From Psettodes erumei (taxonomy: Eukaryota > Chordata > Actinopteri > Pleuronectiformes > Psettodidae), in assembly GCA_016785225.1 (NCBI GenBank), contig JAFBJZ010000375.1, forward strand, positions 1,725,001 to 1,789,000: a stretch of 64,000 nucleotides of DNA, written 5' to 3'. The notes under the pieces are model-generated. The model did no database searches, was not told the origin of the DNA, and saw only the letters and a program-made list of their open reading frames with translations. Below, in pieces: positions 12,901 through 27,900 of this stretch; the stretch's first letter is position 1; every line of letters starts with the position of its first letter. Made by a program: the position numbers and the translations under genes.

Positions 12901-15900
12901 AGCCTTGGATGCAGACACTGGACCTTGCTTATATTGGGCCTAAATATAGTCTGAATTTGCTCCTGTGAGCCCCTCACCATGTGACACAGCTGTCAGATAG
13001 GTTTGTCGGAGTGTTCGTCGCCACAGGGGGGCCAGCTGGCTTTCATGTTGAATGTACACATTTTGTTCAGCTGTGGACCCTGTACGCTTTTATTGACACT
13101 GTGTTTCAGGTGTAATGTCAGTGGAAAATCGACTCCGTGGGTTGTGGCGTCCTTTGGGAGAGAGTTGATGTGTCCTAAAAGTTTGGAAAACATAAACTGC
13201 GTCTTGGGAAGCATCACTTACATGAATTTACCTTTGTAATCCTGTTTTTGTTTTTTTTTTATTCGACAGTATGTTTCAAATCCAGGATTAAACAGCGCTC
13301 CCCGGTGAAGCAGGGGTGGCACAGAAGATTGGGCATCTTCGTATAAGTTTCCTGTGTATCTTCCCTGTAGAGCACGTGCAATCTTGTGAACTCTGATATG
13401 TGCATTTTGACAGCTGCAGCACGCATGTGTCAAACGGGATGCAACAGGGTGGTCGAGGTAGCAGAGGATCGGTGCCCATATATGGGCCAAGAATGTGTCG
13501 GTCCATGTGGGGGTAGGTGATATATATACATGGTACTGGACGGGTGACAGAAGTGAGTAAACACAAAGAAGGAGATATGTAAAAGTGTAACACACCGTAA
13601 AAAGCCTGAAGTGTGTTGATGTTGAGCTTTGTGTACATGTCTCAGCGTGTCCCTGTTGATGACAGATTGTGTTCCTGGGCTCCAGGTGCTGTAGGCTCAG
13701 GTTTCCAGAATTAGAGGCTTCATCTCTGCTTTTTTTTTTTTCTTTCTCGCCTCTGCCCCCTTTTGACCTTGTGCCAGCGGAGCGATCCCCGCGGCCATGC
13801 CGATCAGTTAACCTTCCAAATTCATCTGCAGAGCTTCCTGAACCAACGTTGAAGCTTTTCTTTAACGTCCCTGCAGGCATCACGTGCAGAGATATCCTGG
13901 AGTCATTCAGATTTTCATTTGAAGCAGATGCCGTTCTATTCAAAGGTACTAAAAAGGGTGTGCATCACATGATATGGTGATGGGTTAACATGATGCTTGT
14001 AGCTGTCGGGCTGTAGCAGGTGTGTCGTATACATTGGTCCCGGCGGGAAGAGATTATTTGACATTGGCAGGTGGGAAAAAATGTTGTAGGTTGTTTAAGG
14101 TAAGTGTTAAAGGTTGTTAATGCCACTACCCCTAATGGAAACTGCCTTCATACTGCTGTAGCAGGCAAGCCTGAGATTAACATTTGGACTGACTTGTATT
14201 TGTTGGACTGCAGAGAAATTAGGAATTTACCAGGATCAATGCTCTTCTTTTACATAATTCTGCTTGAGCGGTGTGACAATGAGAGGTGGCAGATGTTGCT
14301 CTTTCCCAGGTGCAGTTTGCTCTTTTGTCCAAATGAAGGGTAACTGATTTGATTACAAGGCACAGCGTAGGGCAATGAATACATTTTCTTTTAAATGCGC
14401 ACACGTTTCCAAACCAAATCTTCAAGTCTTAAAATGTGATTCTTATATTAAACCGTCACAGCTATTTTTAAAATATGTGATAAGAATAAACAAGAACATA
14501 TTATGCCCATTTTAGGCTCCCTACACTGCACTGCTGCCTTCCCATCTTAGAATTCATCTTAACACATCACTCGTAGCCAATGTCTATGGCATTATGTGAT
14601 CTTGCAGGATTAGATGTCTCGTAGTGAGTCATCAGAGGCCGATGGTGGCCGGTGGATCTGCAGAGTGAAAGCAGGAGGGCGTGGTGAGGGCAGAGGGCAT
14701 TGACCACCAACACAGATTTATCTGGATTTAAGGAAGATATAAACATACATTTATGTTGTGAGGTGGGTATCAGCTAGCTGTTAAGCAGACATGGTGTTCC
14801 CATGCGTCTCCATGTGAGCGTCACTGAATTTATTCCATCTCCTTCTCTATCATCCACAGCTGCTCGCATGTCCTCGGCCTTTCTCCTGATTTGTCACGTC
14901 TTATCAAATTTTCAAAGTTGACCACATCTTTTCCAAATGCCAGCATGAAAAATGCCCTTTACTTTGTGAGTGGTGATGAAAGGATTTTTAATGAGGGCCT
15001 TGGGGAAACGAAAACTTAAACAAGGTTGACATAACGTTTTTTTTGTCCTGGGGTTTCTACTCTGCTGCTGTGACCATAGGAACAGCATGCTTTATGACAT
15101 GTCTGTGCACGTGACCTAGACCTCTGTCCACCTCTACCTCTGTACAGTAATGTGCGCTGTGCTGCAGGCTGTTCAGTGAGTGAGAAATGTTCATTGCTTT
15201 TCATTTATTGTTCTTTGAGATCGGAATGAGCAGTAACTCGTCAGCCAAATTGGTTTTGCTGCGGCATACTTGGGACGGTGTGGTTTTTCATTTTTCTTCA
15301 AACATGGATTACTGTTCATTGCCACTAATTAAATCTTTTTTTGCAAAGAAAAGGCAGCCTCCTTATTGTAGGTGGTGTCTCCCACACACTGGCCTTGTCA
15401 CACAGGCAGAGATGAGCCACAAAGGATCAGTGTTCTCATCCTCCCACATGAAGGCAACTAGTTTGAGTCACTTCCAATGCAGTGTGTACCGACGACAACT
15501 TGTTTTCACAGAAGCCCTCATTATATCCTGGTACACCTCCACTCATGCATTAAATTGGGCCTGTCTCTTTCTGTCTAACTTAACTAAGGCAGCACAATTG
15601 AAGCTAAAATGAAATGTTTTTTTGTTTTTTAATTTGACATTAGTGAGACATTAAATTACACATCACACAGGGAAGGATGATGTCCTAAATTCCAAGCCTT
15701 ATTTCCATTGTGAGATAGAGGTAAGTTTTTATGTGACAGGGCATCATCATAGTATATAACAGACACAGTAAACACCTGTATCATTTTTACAAAGGCCGCT
15801 CTAAGTTGAATGTTGATGCTCTGAATTTATTGCATTATGAAGCTCTTTATATAACAGACATTGTTCTTGTGTTTCTAAGGCTCCGTGTGCAGGCAACTGC

Positions 15901-18900
15901 TAAAAAGTGAAGGATTATGTTGTCACCATAAATCCGCCTTTGACAGGATGTTGCTGTGTTTGGGGGCTGGCTTTTTGCAGCGCATCGTTGTCGTTCCACT
16001 CTCTGACACTGGAGGGAGGCAGTGGGCTGAAGGCGGCGCTCGGACAGTAATCCGCCGCCCACGGGTTGTGGGTGCTCGCTGCAGCTGTGCCCACCCTGTA
16101 CCGCAGGCTTTAACTAGTAATGAACTGCTGCCTGCGCCTCACATGGACGCTGTCCAGCCATGTGAGCATGGGAGTTAACATTGAAGTCTTTGTTTTTTCT
16201 GCTAATGCCTCTGGTGTTTAGCGAAGGTTGTGGCTCCAGTGCTGGCTGATGTTGAGACAGTGTGGGGGTGAACAGGAGGAGAACAATGTAATGATTTTTT
16301 GAAAACTGAAAACCACAATGCTGCCAGGAGAAATCTTCACTTTGTACATATTTACTGTAAAGATATATGAAGTGTCATTTATCACTGCCTGCTGTTAGGC
16401 GATACTTTGCATCTGCATTATACATTATGTTTGAATGTACTCCTTGATGGTATGATCCCAGATCTAAAGTGAAAGGCTGATTATTGCCTGTCATTAGAGC
16501 ACACTAGGATGTATTTTATTGAAGGTATTTCGTCTCATCACATTCATAACAAAGTTTTCTGTTCACAAAGTCACCTCACGCTCTCCAGAGCTTTAGTGAC
16601 GGGGCAGGAGTTACAGTAGCATAATGCGAATTTATAGGAATGGTATGGAATAATTTCAGTGCAGTTAATTTGCAGGTCTAGATTAATAATTCATACTAAT
16701 AAAAGCTTGAAACTTGCTCTGTGCTTTGCCTGAAAGTCAAAGCAGGAAACTCTTTGCTGTTTGGACTACTAACATGCACTTCATATTCCAAATACAGTCT
16801 CATGAGAATCAAAATAATCGTACCAATTTGCAAACAACGCTCTCTCCTGTCCTCGTCTCTGTGATCTAAATGCATTTTGCGATTCCGTAGCTATAATTTT
16901 TCAGTGTATTTAAAAGAGGGCGGTTCGTTCATATCTTCTGATCTGTCAGCTGAACCTAAAACCCCGTTTTGAAGATTCTCCTTTTGAGCTTCGGTGTTAA
17001 TAGCTTTATACTACACAGGCAAAGCCCGCAGTTTCCTACTGTCATGGGGCCTATGTCTGCAACCATGCCCTGTCATCTCAGCTGTTTTGAAAAGCTTGGA
17101 GTGATTTGTAAGAGTACTGAGTTACTAGAAGCCAAACATTCTCGACCCTCTGGCACTCCACCGGTCTTGATGTCTTATCAGGGACTGCAAACTCAATGAC
17201 CTGGCAGTAATACTGCAACACAGTAGACAAAATAATTTACCCTTGTTATGCTATGTGCTTTAAGGGCATGTTATGACCGAGCACAATAATAACTTTGTGA
17301 GCATACAAAGGGTTTTTGCGAAAGCACTGCTGGTTTGCAGTCAGTGGTTTTATGCCTGACATTGATCTGCTTCATCTGAGTGGTTACTGTAAATCTCAAC
17401 AGGGCTGTAAGTTTCTAACTACCTTTGTCACGTCATACTCTCCCAAGATACTTGTTTTGGGAGGACATAACTCTAGCCTCCTTTCCAGCATACAAAGTTA
17501 GAAGCGCTGTTTGTTGGATCATTTTCAGGAACTCCAGACACGTTATCCCCATTTTAAACAAGAATCTCCTTTCGGTTTGGCTTCGGGATTCTTTGGGATC
17601 CGAGGATAAATGTGCTTTCAGGACTCGCCGTTTAGCGCGCTGCTTTGGGCTGATCATGTTGTAGCGGACTGGTCACATAGCTTGATGGCCTAATATTAGT
17701 CTGAAAGCTCAAGTAACCGCTACAAGGCATGGGATATGTCAGAAACAAGCAGTTGTTCGCAGGTGCCTTGTCAGTTATTTATTTAGTCAGGCGAAATTTC
17801 TTTTTGCCAGGCCAAATGCAGTCAGGGAGCTCTCTCACCAGCCGCCCCTGCTGCTAGTTCACCGTGGTCAGTGAGCAGAACAGCTGACAATAAGGCGCCA
17901 ACTTTCTCCAATTGTGCTGAACGCACTGTAAAAACTATGGGCGTTGGTCAGCCACAAATGCTCAATGGCGTCCAACGGCTAACTGTGGGCCTGGTGTGTA
18001 GATGTTCTGGCCCTGTAATCCTCCTCAAACAATGGTGGATGTGAGAATAGAAGAGAGGTTAAGCCCTGTAGGTCAATGTTACCACGTGTTCACTCATTTG
18101 AATGTGCACAGGGAAGGTTGTCTCTTGCCACTAACTCGATCTATAGAGGTATACGTATTCAGCTGCGATAGTCAGCTGTGCTCCGCTGCAGTTTCATTTT
18201 CTGTGGGTAACAGTGTTCATGTTAGTCTCCCGTATGGCAGCAAGCAAAGTCCGTCGCTCTTGACCCGTGGTCAGGTGAATCTTTGTTTAAGTGCATGTTA
18301 ACATTGGACAGCTGTGCGATCATCTCCTGAGACGTCCTCAGTTTCTTCGCTGATACAGAGTAACTGATGTATCATATACCCCTGGGTTGATGGCAGAGTC
18401 GGTGAGGTTACACGTACAACAAAATCTGAGGTTCAGCATTCGGATGAGGGTACAGTAATCTGTTGCTTTGCTCTACGCTGACAGTTTTCATGGGGGAAAG
18501 TTATCTGGGCTCGGTGATGATGTCGGCCACTAATTTGGGAGGACCAGAAGGGGGTCAGAGAATGACCACAATGAGGAAGTTCCCCGTAGCACATGTGCTT
18601 CGCTGGACGACTGTTGGCACACATTCCACCGCCGAGGGGTCATAAGAGCAGATTCCGCGGTGCCTGTCTGAAGGGGGAGAGGCTGAGTCGGTCCATCCTC
18701 TTTTCAGGCCCTGACGGCAGCTGCTCCGCCTGGCTTGGGCGCAGCAGTGACCTCACACCCCAGAGATATTTTAAAGGGTGCCAGTCAGCAGGGAGATGAC
18801 TTCTGAGTAGGTGCTTAGAGAGCGCAGTATTGATACGTCTGCACAATGGTTGTGAGGTCCAAGGAAGTCACTGCTCTGTTTTAAGAAAAGCTATCTGCTC

Positions 18901-21900
18901 ACGACATTGGTCGCCCAGCTTTCGGAGCTCCTTCTGGGATATGATCCACTAAACGGCGTTTGTTGCAATGCTGCGGCATTGCCCTATCCCCCGTTTCTCG
19001 TCGTCTGGTGCTCGGAAGAAGATGCCAAATGTTGCCTGTGGGAAAGAGAAGACTTTGCGTGACCCGCTGGAGAACCAGGCGCTTGACCTGGCAGACCCCA
19101 AGAACGTCAACCAAGAACCGTTACCCCCTCAGAAAGTGCTCAAGATATTTAGCATCAACATCATTGCTCAGGGTTTGCCCTTCTGTCGCAGACGGGTGAG
19201 TGTTTTATGTATTAGCTCGGTTGTACGGTTTGCGCTTGGTTAAGCCACAGAATCTGAAAATATCAAAGGTCATCCACGTCTTCCCTTTCACTTTGGTTGT
19301 TGTTGCTTTACGTATTAAAAATTTTAAGAGCTAATTACTTTTGTCCACACAGTGATACGTTCTCTGTTACATATTTACCAAATTACCAAATTAAACTTTT
19401 TCGGTTTGCTAAATTAAACATTCACGCAGATGAATTTAAGGTTTAACGTAACTATGCTTAATAGATTTTTCAGTTCTCATTGCTTAAATGGTATGCGTAT
19501 AAACAGATAAGAATAAATTAAGACACTTGACAAATGATGGATTTGTTATTTTGTCAGATTTACATCATTTGTTTCCATACGCTCATAGATACATGGTTTG
19601 CTTGCAGCGGCTCCACCCATGACAGACGACAGACACCAACATATAACCTTAAAAAGGCCGTCGCCAATGAGCCTATTTTTAGGTTTAGTTTTCACATGAA
19701 GACGTAAATGCATTAATTTGAGAAAAATCTGGAAAATTGCAGTTTGGATTTGCTGCTCATGGAGCAATTGTCACAAAAATTTAAAGATGACGTTTCAGGA
19801 TTTTTATATGCGGTCGTCTGTTTGACTTGCGGTGCATTCAAATGAAATAAACGGTCTATATCTGTCAGTGTCATCCATCGTTTGATTTATGACAGGTGGG
19901 GATTTAACTTAAATCAATTGGTTATGTCTACTGTAATGTTTACTAAGCGGTTGCGTCTTACTAATTGGGCAAAATGTTTGCAGTAGAATTTACAGTTTGT
20001 GTTTTTTGTCCTGTAAAGTTGAAGTTCAGACACGTCAGCACTCTTTGTACCACATTATTAATTTGTCCTCTCTGACAGCAAATTAGGTTGGGTGATGTGA
20101 GCTGTTACAGTAATGCTGTGTGCATTAAAAGTCTACTTTGACATTCCCGCTGAATAAATTCAGTATAATATGCATTCTGGCTTGAAAATGAATGAAATAG
20201 AACTCCCATGTCAAGTGAGCTGCCTCCCGAACTAACCTTGGGCAGTTTTTGAAAGATATTTTTTTTCTTTCGCTGATTTAGAATAATCCTCTACATCTAT
20301 TGTCACTGAAAATTAACCCAGAAAATTGGACTGATTATAGTTAGCTGTGACATTTTGTGCAGAATCTCATTTTAACTATTGAAAATAATCGTGGCAGTTA
20401 TTTGACAGTTCCAGCCTTTCAAATACGAGAATCAGCTCTTTGCTTACATTCTAGTAAATTTAATCATTTTAAATTTTGAACCATTGCTTGGACAAAAAAA
20501 GACAATCAATGAATTAACCTTGGTGTATCAACAATTTTCCACTACTATTCACAGGAAATTTTCACTGTTTTCAGATATTTTATATTTTATTACCAATCTA
20601 TCATGAAAATAAAAATTTGCATCAGCCACACGACTCTAAAATTAATTGGAATAAATTAGTAAATTAGTCAGTGTTTTTCTTAATCTTAGTGTCAAATTGT
20701 CACTCTGTCCTTCATTGTTAATATATATTTTTCAAATTTTCATATGTTGAAATTTATGAACCAGGTAAGATTCTCTGGATTGAGGACATGGAACATTAAA
20801 TTTAGAGAATTGTTTCCATTTAAAGGCCTCAAGTCTCAGTATCTGTTGTTTTATCAAATCTATCTTTCATGAGCTCAGCCTTTTTTTGCATGTCTTTCAC
20901 GTGCTATTTTTTGTCCTATTGGTTTGACAGTCCCAACAAGCTAATTTAAACTAATTTAGGCCTTAAAACTGGAGGATCTCCATGAATGGCTGCACTTAAC
21001 CTCTGAATCACAGGGGTGCTGACAGCATTTCCTCGATGTCATTAGAGATATGAAAGATACGCAGTTCAAAATGTGGCCCTCTAATCTGCCAGAAAAATTA
21101 AGAGAGAGATTGAGTAGTTAGGAGAAAGTATCGAGCAAAGACTAAAATAGAAACAAGGGTAGATGTCACAATGACTGGGGAGTGTCAGCTTATCGTTTTT
21201 CCATTCTCAGTTTTCTCCCAGCGCAAAGCAAGATGCCATGTTGGTCAGCCTTTTGAAACAGAGAGTCCATTACTGTGATTTAGTTGTAATTACTACTGAT
21301 TATGCAGTAGTTATATGGTAGTTTCAAAGAATAATCTGAAGCAGACCACAGCAGGAGGTGTCCCAGCCACAGGCTCAAAAATATATACCTTTAATTCGGT
21401 GCCTTGGTTTGCAACAAAGAGTAATTACCATTTACCTGATTACCATCTTTTCATACAGCCTGTATAATCTTAGATTTTGCACTCATACTGTTACTTAGCA
21501 TTGACATTTTATATGCATTTGTACTTTTTTTGCCAGCGGCATGGCTCTTTGGATGGCAGTGTCAGTCTGTCGACCCACTGATGGGTCTGCCACCGTGTTC
21601 CGCAGAGAAAATGTCTGAAAAACATTTAGATGTTTAGATGTTGTAAAACCTACGTACAAATTCCCAGACGATGAATCCTAAAGATGGGTGATCTGACTGA
21701 TTTTTTTTTTTGCAGTGCTGCTTTCATAAAAAAAAAATTGTCCACTTCTTGTTTTATGATCTGTAATAGTAATGACATCACTGTCAGCCTCTGCTGGGTT
21801 TCGTGTGTAGTGCTACTGAGCAAATATTAGCACGCTGACATGCTCAACTGAGATGGTGACCACGATAAACATCACACCAGCGCAGCATCGTGATTGTGAG

Positions 21901-24900
21901 CATTTAGCTCGAGTACATCTTAGATTTGTTTATTTATTTGATGAAGTGTTGGCTAAGACTTAGCTCATAGCACTGAATTATATTTGTAGTTACGCTCCAC
22001 GCTCGTCATTGTCAACATGCGTTACACATAGAGTCCTGGGGAACAGTAGTAAGGAGGTGATTTGATCAGCCCATGTCCACACGCAGGATGAAAACTGGTT
22101 TGACCACTAACCAAGAATTTGGGAACAGCACAATATGCATCATGCTCGCCTTTAATTTAAGTGTTAAACTGCACCGCTATGTGAAGGGATCTTAGATATT
22201 GTGCGATAAAGTACTTTTGCTGGCATGGTAAGAGCAAGGCAACTCCGACGCCCATTTGTTCTTATTGTTTAAGCGGGGGAGAAAGTCAGAGGCTGTGGGC
22301 CGAAGAAAAGGCTCTTTCATGTTGTTTATAAAGTCTGTTTCGCCAGATGAACTAATTGCAAGGTCCCACTGAGCCGGTTCACAGAGTCGCTGCTCCTGCA
22401 GAAGCCACGTGGGCTCTGCTGTGCATGTGGCAACTGTCTCAAGTGAATAGGCATTGGTGGGATTGCTCTGGGTCTCCGTGGCAAGGTACAACTCAAGTTG
22501 CCCGAAACTATGCCTTCAGGAAGAACAGGCTCTTCTCTTCTTACATATTTCACTTTCTATTGACTTGCAGGGAACTTATTACTCCCTCCTTTTATCAGCC
22601 CCTCATTCCAGCCCCAGTTGAAATGTTTAAATAGAGCTGGGAGCTGTCTCTGAGGACGTGTTGTTTCTGGAATCTGTGTGTTTTTGAGTGAGATCAGCTT
22701 GCCCCCTGCAACTTAAAAAACAGTCCTGGGTCAAGTTTCCAATCAAAACGTTAGCATCCGAATTGGTGCTGCATTTCCAGGAGCCAGAACGGGCATCCAG
22801 CTGTTCCAGGACAGGGCGATCAAGATATAGAACATTAACAGCAGGACGTTTCGGCGGCGGCATGGCTTCTCTCACCCACCACGCCCTGTGCCGCAGGCCT
22901 GTTGAGTAAAGTGATCTGGACTTGCCCACAGCAGCTATGTCCGTATAAACAGCTCTCAGCAAGATGCATGTGCTGTGTGAGCAGGTGCTGCGGGTGTGTG
23001 GAAAGTTTCTTTCACGAGTGTTACGAGAGCCTACGGTTTCCTGTGCTGTTTTGCTTTTTCTTATTCTGCAGACATTTTAATTGGAGACATATCTCCTGTA
23101 GCCTTTTGAAATTATCACGTCGCTCTGTTTTTGCTTTGTTTGTGTCTTTGCGTTAGTCTGTCAGTTTAAGAATACGAGCTGTCACTGCGGAGAGAGACAT
23201 GTATATAACCTTCCTGTTAGAGCTGTCATCTGGTTAATTTAGACAGAAAGCCATTTAAAGAAATCGTAGTCACAGCTGTGTGAACTGGATGCACTTAATT
23301 ATGTTACGTTTCATTCACATTTTCCAATAATCAGTATCACTGACGCATCTATACAGAGAGACAGCAAAAAGCCCGTCTCTATTTAAATGCGTCTTTCTAT
23401 CTTTTCGGTTTTTGCCTGGATACACTGAGGAGAGACGCATTCGCTTTCGTTTCGAGTCGTGTATCCCTGTCGTGTACGTGACAACTACAGCGACATGATA
23501 CTGCCCCAGTCCCTGCTTCTTGGAGGTCAGAGGATCTGATAGCGGCTCATGTGTTGTTTGTCTTTACTATTCATGCTTCAAAACCAACCGTTTCCCAGGA
23601 CCGGGGCCTTGATTTCACCTCAGCTCAGTCTGTGTTTTGATGGCAGGAGTTTTCAGCTATTTGAAGTTAATTTTAGCTCCACGCTCCTCATTTCGTGGCT
23701 CGCACGTTTTTATCTTATTTATTGATTCTGCGTGTCCATAACCTGTGATTATTTGTACGCTGACTGTCACTCAAGTGGCACCTGCTTGTCCAATTAAATA
23801 ACAAAATAAGAGTTGTAGAAGGACAGAACTTCCCTTATCAGTAAAGTGAGTTACCTGCAATTAACATTAGCTCGATAAACAATTTCACAAGCAGCACAAA
23901 TTAAATTTTACAGTGAGGTGTTGGGGGTGGGGGTGCTCTAGTGCTTATAATGAAAAATAGAGGCAGCGGGAGCACAAGCAGCCACCACCGCAAGAAAACT
24001 CGATTTGTGCCATCCGACAAGCAGCTGATTAAAACACTGAAAGTCTCTCAACATCAACGATGCAGAATTGTTTGTATTCTAGGTGACATTTTATTAAATT
24101 TAGGTAACGTTAATTTATTTCCTAATATTTTCCAGCATATTTACAGTAAATTTATTTGAAGCTTGCTGTACGTGCGACCCACTTTGTTGTTGAGTAGCAG
24201 CCCGTGAATCACTTGAGATAAGCTGGAAGCCCCGGAGGAGCAGCTGCCTTCTCTAACGTCGCTCTCTGGAGATAAGCGTTGTAAAGAAGTGAGGCTCCCC
24301 CGGCACCGTCACTCAGGCATTCTAACCATCTTCCTCCTGTTTGTGGATAGCCGGACACAGAATATAGTGTCTGACAGGACAAGAAAACTAATTTAATCTT
24401 TTGAAGATTTTATTCTTTAATTATTTTCCCTTCTCCCATTACTGATGCAATGCATTGTAACACGCTGGCGTGGGTTTTCTACGAAGCTGAGGAGAGATTC
24501 CTTTTTTAAGTTTGGTTTTTCTTCTCTCCTACTGGGCTGCTGGACTGTTTGTATGGTACAGTTTTCTATGTTCCACAGACTTATCCTTGGCAACTAGAAA
24601 ATCAGGCTGCAGTTAGTATTTGCTCAAAAACAGGTGAAAAGAAGACATTTAGATATATCACCTATAAGAAATTATGATTTTTTTTTTTCATTTCAACAAT
24701 CACTGAATCATTCAACAATCACATTTAACTGTTTTCTGATATTTAATTGAGAAAGGGATTAAATCAAAAAAATAATATTATTAAATGAGAAGATAATTAT
24801 TTGCAGCATTAATCACCTATAATGAGCGGACACTGACCGTATGTGTTGATTTGATAGGCTGCTTCGTGTTTTAAGCCACAAAACTTTATTCACTTGCTCG

Positions 24901-27900
24901 AAGTTACCTTGAAATATTTGACCCCATTTGTTAAGCGCCTGCAGACTGTGCGCGCGTGAGACCGCCCTCGAAAGACGGCTGTTTTTTTTTTCCCGTCCTC
25001 CCAGCTCCAAGCCCTTTCTCTCTGTCCTGAAGTAAGGACCACACCACAGTGCACGGCAGGAGGTTGGATTCCACTGCCCTTGGGCTCCAAATAACACAGA
25101 AGGGAGGAAGGCATCTGCCATTGGCTATTCTGAGAAGCGGTCCCATTCCAGGGAGCACACGGATCCAGTCGGCTAGCTACCCACTGCCCAGAACAGCCAA
25201 ACAGTTCTATTTACCACTGATTCAAATAGAGGCCCATAAAGAATGGCTGCAGAGAAGGCCAGGCATACATTAGTTTCCTTGAAAATGCTAAGGATGCCGT
25301 GAAGTTTGTCCGTCTGCTGAGGTCTTTTTGATATATTTTATGAAAATGAGATCCAAATACTGTGTTCCAAAAATATTGCTAAAGCTTCATAAACATTTGT
25401 ACGTGTTGCTCACACACCTTGTCGATGTGCGGCGCTGTCAGATCACCACAACTGACTGAGTGGCCTTTACATTGTGACATTACACGCGATCGGTGAACCC
25501 AAGCCCGGTCTAAATACCACTTGAGTTCAAGCCGAAGGCGGTGTGCGGTGTTATACGGCTGTAGGATACTGGGCGGTGATGTGCTCCCACCTGCCACAGG
25601 GGCTGCCTGAAGGCGCTGACGTTTCCCCGCGCTGTTCGATAGCAGCAGAGAAAAATAAGCATCAGGAACGTGCTGCCTCCTCCAAACGTTTTCTTTGAAC
25701 AGACGACGTGAAGCTAAATGAAACTCCTCAAACACATACAAACAACTGCTTTACTCTTCCAGTCAAATAATTCATCTCAGTCTTGCTGCACAGCCCACAT
25801 TGTTTGCTACATAATTCAACACTGTTGGACACATTCAATAGGTTTGAATCTAAATAAGCCCCCCCGCAACAGATTCACCTGCATCTGATTGCTTTGTCTG
25901 TGTTTTGTAAAAACCTGTTGCTTTTTTTGCCTCCTGCACCAAATCTGTTGTCGCTGTAATGTCGCTGTAATGAAAGTGATTCCTTTTTGATTGAAACGTG
26001 CAGCCCACCTGTGTCAGAGACCACACTTTGAGCTCTTCTGAGATATTTGAAGTGTTGGGGCTGTGCATTTTTAAAAGAGTCTCGAAGCTGCCAACAACAT
26101 AACCGCAGGTTTCTAAGCTGTCTATCATTTCTTTTCCCCACAAAGCAAAATTCATAATTCAAAGAACTGTTCTCCCATATGAATTTTAAGAAGGCATGCA
26201 TTAAGCTTGATCAGTTCTTGCACCATTTGTGTTGGCTCCCTGAGGGCTGTCAGGTCAAGCAGCCGTCTACTGTGCTGCTTTTTCAAAGCGCTGAGAACAA
26301 CGGGCTCTGACGCACCAGATTCCAATAATGAAATCTAGTAAGTGCAGGAACTAAACTAGTTTTGAAATATGCAGATTGATGCACACATGGAGTCTTGCTG
26401 CCAGTGGTTGTTAGTTTACCAGCGTGCTTGGGATGTTTCTTTTGTTCAAACTTTAACTTTGAGTTCCCTTATTTAATCATGGGTTTTCTGGGGCTTTCAG
26501 AACAAAGTCTTCGAAGTGCTTGAGTTTGTTCTCGTTGTACTGCCCACATCACTGCTATGTATGCAGGCGAGTTAAGCGGGTTACGTTCTGATATAAACAC
26601 GCCACAGCCACTAGTCGTCTTTTGAGTCGAAGGATGTAACCACCGTGACGGTCTTTCTTCGGGGACATTGATAAATTTAACATCGATGTAATTTTGTCCA
26701 TATGATTTAGACGCTCCATTGGACTTTGCTGTGATTCACCTCTAGGAATGTGAGCCATGAATCACAGCGTCTTAGCATCAGCGCTTCCCAGCGCTGACCT
26801 TCAACATGCCAGCCCGGTGCCTTTCACGGCGTCCTGCTCGCTATAATTTGGCCATTGGCGAGGAGAGCCTGTGAACGGATAGCTGACTGGCTGTAACCGA
26901 TGCGGCCGTCTGCATAGTTTGTCTAATCTGTGCGTGAACCCTGCTGTGTGAGGCTCCGTGTGTGGTCTCCTTGCTTTTGATGTGCTGCAGTGCTGTCTGG
27001 GCCCTCGCTGAAGGTCTGTCACGATAGCAGCTGCATTTTGAAACACAATGCAAAGGCCCTAAAGCTCTTCATGGTGACAATCTGTAAAGGCAAAAACCTT
27101 GAGCTTGCATCCTCTTAGTATTCACCTGCGACTGACGTAGTATCAAGTGCCTCTTGTTTCCTTTAACCACAGGAAGTCAAGGTTTGGTCGGTGATTGTCT
27201 GCGTGCGCCTGCCTCGGTCGGTGTCGCAGAGGTCTGTTGTTCAGAGGAGAAGCAGAAATTTAAAGACTTGCTCAGCAACAAGAGGATTACACCCTCTGAA
27301 GAATGCAAGGTCTGTAAGAGGGCAAGACGAAGACAACGTTTTTGAAAAAGGGGGATAACGAAAGAAAATAGGAAGAATGCAACCTATGACAGTGTTCTTA
27401 CACAGAGCAGTCAGCTGAAGCTGTATTTTCTTTTAGCGTTTTCTTTGTGGCATCAAGACAAGAGGACAAGGAGACCAAGTTTTCAAACGTCTGAAAAAAA
27501 TGGGATTTTATTGGTTTCCAGTGTGAATATTTAGGAGTTTAGGATTGTTGGTCAGATAAAACGGTTGATGATGATGTTTTGAACCCTGGGAAACGCTGAT
27601 GAATATTTCTCACAATTTTTGGAGGTATTTTATTGACATAATAATTAATGAAGCAAATTAAAGTCAGATTGTCCATGCAAGCCATGCAAGAAGTAGGAGA
27701 GTTTTCTCAAGCCAGAAAAGAGCAAATAATTCCTCATCTTATCTGATCCTTCTTTAGTTTATCAGATTTTTTTTTATCTGGTTCAAAATAGACAAGTTTA
27801 GCAACATAGTGGTTCTGTTTGGACAGGGGAAGTATGAGAATCTCATTCTTTCATTGTAAATGCACAGCAACAGAATTGTGATGACTGAAGTACAAAACGC

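Noticed and set aside
13218..13943. A 241-codon open frame on the minus strand
   Set aside because: The translation has no recognised domain and low coding character, and no splice or conservation support is visible. It is probably chance within the intron.
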